Assembly: GCF_030499535.1 (NCBI RefSeq)
Contig: NZ_JASTLB010000004.1
Span: 372,001-436,000 of the forward strand
Direction of reading: 5' to 3'
Length of the DNA stretch: 64,000 bases
From: Streptomyces sp. TG1A-8
GTDB taxonomy: Bacteria; Actinomycetota; Actinomycetes; Streptomycetales; Streptomycetaceae
The translations under genes and the position numbers were made by a program. Of the stretch, positions 55,228-62,273 are shown one piece after another; position 1 is the stretch's first letter, and each line of letters begins with the position of its first letter. The notes beneath the pieces were generated by a model. The model did no database searches. It was not told the DNA's origin and saw only the letters and a program-made list of their open reading frames with translations.

Positions 55228-56112
55228 ATGCCTGACGCCCTCACCCTGCGGTTGTGCACACCACCGTGCGGTTTTCCCTCCGTGTCGCAGCTGCTGGTCG
55301 ACGCCCTCCTGCGCCACCACCGCAGGGTGAAAGGCCTCTCCGTCGCACAGGCCGGACAGCTTGCCGGGATACCCACCTCTCGTGTGAGCCAGACCGAGCT
55401 GGCGCGGCAGCTGCTGAGCGAGCGCGTCACGCGCTCTCTGCTGGAGGAGTACGGCGCGCCGGAGGAGGAGGTGCATTACGCCGCTGCCCTGGTGGAACGG
55501 AGCGGGAGCGTCCATGCGCACGAGGCCGGTGCCGAGCCTCTGGGGCGCGGGGCGTGGACGACGGCCTTGAGGGGTGCCAGCCGGGAGACCGTGATCTTCA
55601 CTACGGGTCCTCTCCAGCCGGCGTTTCACGCTGCGGCGGCCGTCGTCGCCCCGAGCCCTCAGCAGGCCCGCTGGAGTGCGACGCTGCTGCTGCACGAACC
55701 CGCTTTGGACTGGCTCTCAGCCGAACAGCTTGCTCAGCTGGTCGGCCTCCTCGACGCCCAAGCGCTCAGCGTCCGGCTGGTCCCGGCCAGCTTCAGGGTC
55801 GAGCCGGGGGTGGTGACCCAGTGGACCCTCACCGCGCGGGGCTGGGACGGACGCGCGGCACAGCGCGAGCGGCGCCAGCTGTACGTCGCGCACGCGCCCG
55901 GACAGCCGTCCCTGGTGCGCAACGGTCCTTCCGCTCGCAGGGAGCGGCAGGTGCTCGAGGCCGCGGCCCAGCGGGCACTGTCGGTGGCGATCAGCGCTCA
56001 CGAGCTCCGGCAAGCCGTGCAGGGAGGCGGGCCATGGGCGCCACACGGCCGTCGGCATGGTCCGGCAGGAGCCCGCGGGGCTGATGCGGACTCCAGGAGG
56101 CCGGCGTGCTGA
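55228..56112 (+). CDS. XRE-family regulator (Scr1/DUF5753-like)
   Basis: A 294-aa protein from ATG 55228, with GGGGG 6 nt upstream. The N-terminal helix-turn-helix is LLRHHRRVKGLSVAQAGQLA, GIPTSRVSQTELARQLLSER. The rest resembles the ligand-type domain of Streptomyces Scr1 regulators (FTTGPLQPAFHAAAAVVAPS, RLVPASFRVEPGVVTQWTLT). Its 3' end overlaps the open frame of the next regulator. Such genes usually pair with small DUF397-type partners, but none is seen here. Confidence 0.7.
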   Translation: MPDALTLRLCTPPCGFPSVSQLLVDALLRHHRRVKGLSVAQAGQLAGIPTSRVSQTELARQLLSERVTRSLLEEYGAPEEEVHYAAALVERSGSVHAHEAGAEPLGRGAWTTALRGASRETVIFTTGPLQPAFHAAAAVVAPSPQQARWSATLLLHEPALDWLSAEQLAQLVGLLDAQALSVRLVPASFRVEPGVVTQWTLTARGWDGRAAQRERRQLYVAHAPGQPSLVRNGPSARRERQVLEAAAQRALSVAISAHELRQAVQGGGPWAPHGRRHGPAGARGADADSRRPAC

Positions 56113-56173
56113 ACGCTCTCCCCCAGGCAGACGCGGCCCCTCCTGCGAGGGTGATCCATGCCGCGACATATCC

Positions 56174-57220
56174 GTGGACGACGTAGTCGTCGGCGCCTTC
56201 CTTCGTGCCGCACGCGAGCGGGCCGACATCTCCCCGGCCCGAGCCGCCGCCTACCTCAAACTGCCCGAGACACGGATCCGCCGCCTGGAGGCCGGCCGGG
56301 CGGCGTGGTCCCACGCGCACGCGCTGGCCCTGACCCGCTGCTACGGGCTCGCCGACGAGGACCCGGACGGGCTGGAGCGGCTGCTCGCTTGCGAGCACCG
56401 GCACGTCGTGGCCGACTTTGGCGCGGGCCGATACCGGCGGCTGGCCGCAGTGGAGGCCCGAGCCACGCGGATCCGCGTCGCCTCGCGCACCGTGCCGGCC
56501 TTACTCCACGGATCGGGGACACCACAGCAGACCGGGCACGCGACCGCACCGGAGCAACGGCGATTGCCCGACGACTGCCCGGTCACTCTGTTGTGGGACG
56601 AATTCGCTCTCGAATGCGGCTGTGTTGACGCGCCGCGTACCGCCGCTCGCCTACGCCACCTGGCCGCCATGGTCGACGCCGGAGTACTGCACTTCCGTCT
56701 GCTGGTCCCCGACTTCACCGTCTGGTCCGAACCGGTCGGCACCGAACTCACCCTCGACACCGGACCGGTCGTGTTCGCCGACGAGCAACTGCCGTTGACG
56801 GTCACCTACAGCACCGGGCCCAAAGCCGGGTGGAAGACCTCGTCCCTCGACCGGCAACTCGCGGCGGCCCTCAGCGCCGAGGACTCTTTGGCCGCACTGC
56901 ACCGCGCCGCCACGCAGTGGGGGATCGCGCATGACCACAGCCGCCATGCCCCGCACCGCCTCCGCCCCCGTGCCGGCCCCGCTGTCCGCCAGCAACACAG
57001 TCCCCCGCCGCGCCACGGCATCGGGCCCGCGGCCAGAATCCGCGAGGACCGCGCCCCCCATGCGCAGCGCACGCCCCTGGCAGCACGATCCGCTGCTCTC
57101 GACTCTGCGAGACGTCGGTGGCTGCATGGCCGTCATCGCGATGGGCGTGCTGATCACCGTGCTCGTATGTGCAGCGCACGCCTCGTGGCCACCAGCGCAT
57201 CCAACTTCCAGCCCCGTTGA
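56174..57220 (+). CDS. Second XRE-family regulator (Scr1-like), uncertain C terminus
   Basis: GTG 56174 opens the conserved part (VDDVVVGAFLRAARERADIS); the frame is open back to 56057. HTH: PARAAAYLKLPETRIRRLEA. Then a Scr1-like domain (FGAGRYRRLAAVEARATRIR, DCPVTLLWDEFALECGCVDA, GVLHFRLLVPDFTVWSEPVG). After about 56930 the sequence becomes low-complexity (Arg/His/Pro) and overlaps another plausible gene. The true end may therefore be earlier, or a frameshift may have extended it. It is a diverged neighbour of the upstream regulator. Confidence 0.65.
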   Translation: MDDVVVGAFLRAARERADISPARAAAYLKLPETRIRRLEAGRAAWSHAHALALTRCYGLADEDPDGLERLLACEHRHVVADFGAGRYRRLAAVEARATRIRVASRTVPALLHGSGTPQQTGHATAPEQRRLPDDCPVTLLWDEFALECGCVDAPRTAARLRHLAAMVDAGVLHFRLLVPDFTVWSEPVGTELTLDTGPVVFADEQLPLTVTYSTGPKAGWKTSSLDRQLAAALSAEDSLAALHRAATQWGIAHDHSRHAPHRLRPRAGPAVRQQHSPPPRHGIGPAARIREDRAPHAQRTPLAARSAALDSARRRWLHGRHRDGRADHRARMCSARLVATSASNFQPR

Positions 57221-57248
57221 CCACCACATCTCGCAGGGCCAGCGATGA
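56931..57248 (+). CDS. Small membrane protein overlapping the regulator
   Basis: A 105-aa frame from ATG 56931 with a Pro/Ala/Ser-rich N terminus and one hydrophobic segment (CMAVIAMGVLITVLVCAAHA). Third-position GC is high in this frame, which favours it over the regulator frame in the overlap. No known family. It might be an anchored partner of the regulator. Confidence 0.45.
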   Translation: MTTAAMPRTASAPVPAPLSASNTVPRRATASGPRPESARTAPPMRSARPWQHDPLLSTLRDVGGCMAVIAMGVLITVLVCAAHASWPPAHPTSSPVDHHISQGQR

Positions 57249-57613
57249 CCGCCATCTGCGCAGCCTCACATCCTTCGGTGCCTCCGCCCCACCCAGGCCG
57301 ATATCTCGTCCGGGCACAGCCTTGCGGTCACGAGGCGGCAGGAGGCCGTAGCGGGTGCCCGCGATGCCGGCGTAACGGGGCGAGGAAGAGCCGCCGTATA
57401 GCCATCGGTCTTGACGGCTCCCTGCACGGTTGTGCTCCCGCCCGCCCCGGCCCCGGGGCGGGCAGAGACGGCCGCTCGGATCCAAGTCCGCGGCCAACGG
57501 CGTCCGCCATTCGTTCCAGCCGCGCGCTCCCCGGCGGCACGGGCCTTGCGCTCGTTGTTGTCGCGGCCGCGCGAAGGGCTGCCACGGGTTCGTGGCGGGT
57601 GGGAAGGCGCAGT
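57249..57613. other. Intergenic segment
   Basis: Between two convergent transcription units. It is GC-rich with several short inverted repeats but no acceptable coding frame and no clear T-rich terminator. Confidence 0.4.
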
Positions 57614-58942
57614 TCAGACTGCGGCTTTGACCAGGAGTTCAGGAACGCCCTCCGCGTCGCTGAATGCCTCGAATCGCGGGACGAGTCCGCGCACGAGTTC
57701 AACGCAACGGGGGGCGCCGATACGGCTAGCGAGGTCCAGGGACTTGGATGCAGCGGCTGCGGCGACGTCGGGCTCGCCCCGGTCAAGGTGCGTTTTGGCG
57801 CGGTATGCGAGGAAGACTCCGCGGGTTTTGTCCCGGCTGGGCGGAAGCAGGTTCTGGCCTTCCTCGATGAGCTGGTGGGCCCGGCGGGTTTCGCCCAGGT
57901 CGCTGAGGCTCTGCCCGGAGTCGACGGCGAGGTCCGCCTCGGAGAGCCAGGAGCACCACGCAGGAACGGGATCGGGGGTCGGCACGCCGAGAAGCAGCTC
58001 GGCAGCACTCAGGGCCCGCAGAGTGGCGCGCCGCTCGCCCTGGGCAGCCAGGGCGCGTGCAAGGCGGAGGTGGAGCAGGGACCGGGCGGCGGGGTGCCGG
58101 GTGCGGGTCAGAGCGCGTTCCAGGATGCGGGCGGCCGTGCGAGGGTCATTGCGCCAGGATGCCTGGTAGGCGAGGTCGCTCAGGAGTGCGGCGCCCATGT
58201 CGTGGTCGCCGCTGGCGTAAGCACTGTGGAGGCCGGCGATCCAGAAGCGGCCGGCTTCACCGTGGCGCCCGTGGTCGAAGCGGTGCCAGGCCACGGTCTG
58301 GGCGAGGCTGGCGGCTAAGGCGTGGAGCCGGAGGCCGAGGGCCGGGAAATAGCGCCCCTCGGCGATCAGGTCGGTCACGGTCGCCAGGTGGGCGTCGATC
58401 AGTGGAGCGGTGTGCTGCCGTTCCCGAGTGGCCAGGGTGGTCAGCCGCGCGCTGGTTTCCTCCAGCACGGCGACAAGTCCCTCGCCGACGCCTTTGCCCT
58501 GGACGCGCTCGAGGACTTGCGGCCCTGTGTCGGTACTCGCCCAGGCACCGGCCAAGGTGATCAGGGCCGTGCCGGAGATCGCGGACAGGATGGTACGGCG
58601 GGATCGATCCATCGATGCTCTCAATGCCTCTCGAAGGGCTGGCACGGTGCTGGCGGGCCCCAGGCGGACGACGCCGACGTCGGGCAGCCAGTTCGGCCAC
58701 GACCCCACGTCGACGTTCTCAAGGGGGACTCCGAATACCTCGGCGATGTACTCCTGGGACTCCCGGTCAGGTCTGACCCCGGCGACCTCCCACTTGCGGA
58801 CACGCTGTTTGTCCACGCCCGACCGCAGGCCGCGGCGCTCCGCCGCCGCGCAGATCCCCCGGGCCAAGTCAACGCCGGTCATACCCCACGCGCCACGTAC
58901 GAGTGCCAAGGGGTGGATGTTGTCCGCCACTCCATCATCCAA
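57614..58942 (-). CDS. XRE/TPR-type regulator
   Basis: A 442-aa protein from the start at 58942. N-terminal helix-turn-helix (MTGVDLARGICAAAERRGLR, VDKQRVRKWEVAGVRPDRES, EYIAEVFGVPLENVD). One hydrophobic stretch (TILSAISGTALITLAGAWAS) separates it from TPR-like helices (EAGRFWIAGLHSAYASGDHD, RTAARILERALTRTRHPAAR). The architecture is the same as the regulator at 41732. It is divergent from the unusual 59171-64000 gene series and is the best candidate for its regulator. Confidence 0.8.
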   Translation of the reverse strand: MDDGVADNIHPLALVRGAWGMTGVDLARGICAAAERRGLRSGVDKQRVRKWEVAGVRPDRESQEYIAEVFGVPLENVDVGSWPNWLPDVGVVRLGPASTVPALREALRASMDRSRRTILSAISGTALITLAGAWASTDTGPQVLERVQGKGVGEGLVAVLEETSARLTTLATRERQHTAPLIDAHLATVTDLIAEGRYFPALGLRLHALAASLAQTVAWHRFDHGRHGEAGRFWIAGLHSAYASGDHDMGAALLSDLAYQASWRNDPRTAARILERALTRTRHPAARSLLHLRLARALAAQGERRATLRALSAAELLLGVPTPDPVPAWCSWLSEADLAVDSGQSLSDLGETRRAHQLIEEGQNLLPPSRDKTRGVFLAYRAKTHLDRGEPDVAAAAASKSLDLASRIGAPRCVELVRGLVPRFEAFSDAEGVPELLVKAAV

Positions 58943-59016
58943 TCAGCAGCACCAGCGCTGAGCGTAGCCGTGAACCGGCCGGGACTACCGCGGGGACTAC
59001 CGACAACTCCTTGGGT

Positions 59017-59029
59017 AACTGCGGCAGTT
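59017..59029. promoter_or_regulatory. Perfect dyad AACTGC-G-GCAGTT
   Basis: A 13-bp palindrome in the 228-bp divergent promoter region, inside a larger imperfect ACAACT...AGTTGT dyad. Likely operator for the TPR regulator. Confidence 0.45.
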
Positions 59030-59170
59030 GTTCGACACTCGGTCATTGGATCGACCTCCCAGGATGCGGCGTTCGCGTCATGTATCCCCGGACGGAGCCG
59101 GCCTGTCCACGTCCCCGAGGAGCGATGACGCTCCTGTGCGTGTCGCGCAAGGTGAGAAATGGAGGCCTAG

Positions 59171-60418
59171 ATGAACCCGGACAGTACCTATTGGATGAAC
59201 TACGTCATTGGAGTAGCGCAAAGGGACTCACAATCAGGTCGGCGGGTCGGTGTTGCGCTCGTTTCACAACACGACGAGTTGATTTGCTCCGCGTTCGATG
59301 GCGAAGTGCGCGGCGCATCCTGGTTCCGCGTTCTGCGGCGCAGGATTCAAGAACTCGGAATCGCCAGTGCTCACAGCGCCTACCTGACGATCAACACCCT
59401 GTCGGGAGCCGGGTCGTTCGAGCTGGCCGAGCTCTTGAGCGCCGTGCGGATCGACAAGGTGTACGTCGGTCTGCCGGACCCCGCGCTGACGAACTACCTC
59501 AGTGGCGACCCCGTCACCGAGCGAGGCCATGTACTCCGCTTCCCCGACGATCTTCAGCGCCAGATCCTTGTCCAGAATCGGGACCTCTACGCGGCGAGCG
59601 AGCAGAGCATCGACTGCAACCCCCACTACTCCACCCATCGCATCAGCGAAGCCGTCTCCACCAGGCTGATGGCAATGGGATTCGCAGTGACCAGGAGCGA
59701 CGTCAACGCGCACCGGGGGAGGGTTGCGCTCGCCTCGCTCATCTGCAAGAGGTACGGGACCGAGTACCAAGAGGCTGAGCGCGCCGTAGGCGACGCACTG
59801 GCCGCAGCGTTCGACGCGAAGTACGGCACCTACGACTACGCGTACGACGCTCGCGCCGCCAACGCGGGGTGGGTCGACGACTTCATGGCGGTTTACAGGA
59901 TGTCGTCCACAAGGCCCCTGACTGCCGCCAGCATCCTCAACGTAGGCGTCGGTGCCGGCCACGAAGCGGCGGCCCTGTTCTCCGACTGCCCGCGGATCAC
60001 CTTCGCCGATATCGCGGAAAGCGGCCTCGCGAACATAAGCAGACGCATTCCCTTATCGAGAACCGTCGTCTCCAGCGCAGAAGACCTGTCCGCCCTGCCG
60101 GGCGACAGTTTCGATCTGTATGTCTCATTGAGGACGTACAATTCGTCATTCTTCGACACGTCTGCAGCAGCCTCGGAGGCACACAGAGTACTGAAGCCCG
60201 GCGCGGTGATTATCGTCTCCGTGGCCAACGGATTTCTGTATACTCAGCGGGGCTGCGTCGTGCCGGGACTGATCATCCCCGGCACTGAATTCGTCGACAT
60301 TTATCGCGGGATGGACACCGCCAATCTAATTGGTGCGGAGCTCGACAGTGTCGACTTCAAAGACGTCCGAATATTCCCAACAAGTACCGAGATTTACCTT
60401 TCGGCGGTCGCCGCCTAA
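59171..60418 (+). CDS. RibD-like deaminase domain (no zinc site) fused to SAM methyltransferase
   Basis: A 415-aa protein from ATG 59171 with GGAGG upstream. Residues 1-145 follow the cytidine/RibD deaminase layout: WMNYVIGVAQRDSQSGRRVG, then TINTLSGAGSFELAELLSAV and KVYVGLPDPALTNYL, with QILVQNRDLYA at the end. The HAE and PCxxC zinc motifs are absent. Residues 240-360 are a class I methyltransferase (SILNVGVGAGHEAAALF, RITFADIAESGL, HRVLKPGAVIIVSVANGFLY). It probably binds a pyrimidine-like substrate and methylates it or a linked group. It is first in a four-gene series. Confidence 0.7.
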   Translation: MNPDSTYWMNYVIGVAQRDSQSGRRVGVALVSQHDELICSAFDGEVRGASWFRVLRRRIQELGIASAHSAYLTINTLSGAGSFELAELLSAVRIDKVYVGLPDPALTNYLSGDPVTERGHVLRFPDDLQRQILVQNRDLYAASEQSIDCNPHYSTHRISEAVSTRLMAMGFAVTRSDVNAHRGRVALASLICKRYGTEYQEAERAVGDALAAAFDAKYGTYDYAYDARAANAGWVDDFMAVYRMSSTRPLTAASILNVGVGAGHEAAALFSDCPRITFADIAESGLANISRRIPLSRTVVSSAEDLSALPGDSFDLYVSLRTYNSSFFDTSAAASEAHRVLKPGAVIIVSVANGFLYTQRGCVVPGLIIPGTEFVDIYRGMDTANLIGAELDSVDFKDVRIFPTSTEIYLSAVAA

Positions 60419-60532
60419 CGTTGCCGCCGCCCCCCGGCCGGCCGCGGACCAGTTCCGCGGGAAGGCTGGATCGCAGACAGCCGGGGCGACCGGTCGGTCT
60501 GGAGCGACCAGCGTGAAGGAAGGACTTCTGCA

Positions 60533-61249
60533 ATGAACGGGCGAACGACCGTTGCTGATCGGATCCTGCAGTTCAACGAGGAACTCGCGGAGACGACGCT
60601 TGAACTGCCGCCTGGATTCGCGGTCGTCAACCCGTTCAGCGGCCCGCAGAGGGAGCGCGTCCGCGAGGTGACGACTGCGTTCTACCGCAAGTATTACGAC
60701 GACGACAGGCCGCGCCGTCTGGTGCTTGGGAGTTCGCCCGCTCGACGGGGCACGGCCGTGACCGGGGTCCCGTTCGAGGACGCCAAGCTCCTCGAAAGCG
60801 AAACGGGAGTCGATGTCGACGGCTATGCGGTGAGCCGGCCCTCCGCCGGATTCCTGCACGATGTCATCAGGCGCTACGGGGGCCGCGAAAGGTTTTACGC
60901 CGACTTCGTCATGAGCTTTGTCTGCCCTCTCGGCCTGGTGAAAAAAAGCCCCCAGGGAAGAGAGGTCAACTGCAACTACTACGAGAACAAGAAGCTGTTG
61001 GAACTCCTGGACTCTTTCCTCCTGAAATCCCTTGAGCGCCAGCTGACATTCGGAATCGACGCCTCGGTGTGCTACTGCATCGGCAGCGGCGACAACTTCT
61101 CGTTCCTCTCGAAAGTGAACGAGGGCCAGCGCTTCTTCAAAAAGATCGTACCCTTGGAGCATCCGCGCTTCATCACGCAATACAACGGCGGCAGAAAGGA
61201 GGAATTCGCCGAGAAATACCTCCGTGCTCTGCGCGGAGAAGGCGACTAG
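60533..61249 (+). CDS. SMUG2/DUF4918-type uracil-DNA glycosylase-like protein
   Basis: A 238-aa protein from ATG 60533, with GAAGGAAGGA upstream. Landmarks are GFAVVNPFSGPQRERVREVT, RRLVLGSSPARRGTAVTGVP (active-site loop region), VCPLGLVKKSPQGREVNCNY and VPLEHPRFITQYNGGRKEEF, where HPR is the second glycosylase motif. This agrees with the single-domain SMUG2-like family (DUF4918). Members excise uracil or related bases, or bind a nucleobase. It lies 114 bp after the deaminase/methyltransferase fusion. Confidence 0.75.
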   Translation: MNGRTTVADRILQFNEELAETTLELPPGFAVVNPFSGPQRERVREVTTAFYRKYYDDDRPRRLVLGSSPARRGTAVTGVPFEDAKLLESETGVDVDGYAVSRPSAGFLHDVIRRYGGRERFYADFVMSFVCPLGLVKKSPQGREVNCNYYENKKLLELLDSFLLKSLERQLTFGIDASVCYCIGSGDNFSFLSKVNEGQRFFKKIVPLEHPRFITQYNGGRKEEFAEKYLRALRGEGD

Positions 61250-61337
61250 CTGTGCTGCCCACAGCGCCTCCCTCGGCTGACTCCCCGCAGGTTGAGGACT
61301 CCCAACGCGACGGATCGAGAAGAAGGAGAACAGCACA

Positions 61338-62117
61338 GTGATGACAAAGAGCAAGGTCCTGGTCCACTTCGGCTCGGAACGCGTCAGCGTCTACCGCCAC
61401 CAGAGCGGCGAGCTGAGCCTGCTCACCAGGGAGCGGCTTCCGTTCGGAGTCGGCCTCGCCGGCGAGGCGCTGGCGGACAGCGTCAGCGAGTTCTGCACCG
61501 GGCTCAAGGAGTTCACCGAGGTCGTCGACAACAAGAACACGCGAGTGCACGCCACCGGGGTCTTCCAGCGGCTCCCACACTCGGAAGCGAACGCGCTGGT
61601 CAACAGCGTCTACGTCGACACGGGCCTCTACTTCAACATCGTGGGGCCTGAGCTGGAGCAGTTCTATCTGGACACGGGCATGTCCGCATGTGGTTCGAGC
61701 GACATGGTGGAAGGCCTGATCCGGAGGGAGTTACGGACGGCCGTCGTCTGCGGCAGCTTCCAGCAGTGCCTGGGGGACATCGAGGGCGTCATCACCCAGC
61801 TGCGCGAAACCGGCACCGAGGTGCTCAGCCCGCGCAGCACCAGGATCAAGCCGGAAACCGAGGGCACCGACTTCATCCTCTTCGACTACCAGGATGTGCT
61901 GAAGAACGAACGCGACACGTGGCGGCACAAGTACGTGCACATGGACGCGTTCCGGCGAGCCGACGCTGTCATCGTGTGCAACCCGGGCGGTCGCGTCGGA
62001 AGCGGCACCGTCTTCGAGCTCGGCTTCATGTCCGCGCTCGCCAAGAAGGTGATCTTCACGGAGGAGCCCCAAGGCGTGTCCGTCCTCTTCCCCTGCGAGG
62101 TGGGCCTGGGTTCCTGA
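61338..62117 (+). CDS. Ppx/GppA-like domain fused to nucleoside 2-deoxyribosyltransferase-like domain
   Basis: A 259-aa protein; GTG 61338 has AAGGAG at good spacing, ATG 61341 is possible. Residues 1-125 resemble the first half of Ppx/GppA phosphatases (VHFGSERVSVYRHQSGELSL, NTRVHATGVFQRLPHSEANA, FNIVGPELEQFYLDTGMSA). Residues 130-259 fit a nucleoside 2-deoxyribosyltransferase fold: TAVVCGSFQQCLGDIEGVIT, HMDAFRRADAVIVCNPGGRV, SGTVFELGFMSALAKKVIFT, including the AD-x-V/I and E-L-G motifs. A base-exchange or base-release role is inferred. Confidence 0.65.
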   Translation: MMTKSKVLVHFGSERVSVYRHQSGELSLLTRERLPFGVGLAGEALADSVSEFCTGLKEFTEVVDNKNTRVHATGVFQRLPHSEANALVNSVYVDTGLYFNIVGPELEQFYLDTGMSACGSSDMVEGLIRRELRTAVVCGSFQQCLGDIEGVITQLRETGTEVLSPRSTRIKPETEGTDFILFDYQDVLKNERDTWRHKYVHMDAFRRADAVIVCNPGGRVGSGTVFELGFMSALAKKVIFTEEPQGVSVLFPCEVGLGS

Positions 62118-62273
62118 GCACACCCGCTGAGGGCCGCGGCACCCCGCCCCGTCGCAGCCCTGACTGGATCGCGTTTCGACGAACGCAGTCCCGTCAGCAG
62201 GTCCTCAGCTCACCCTCTCTCTGCCCCCAGATCCCGCTGCTCGGCTTCGACGATTGGGAAAGGACCCTCGCTG

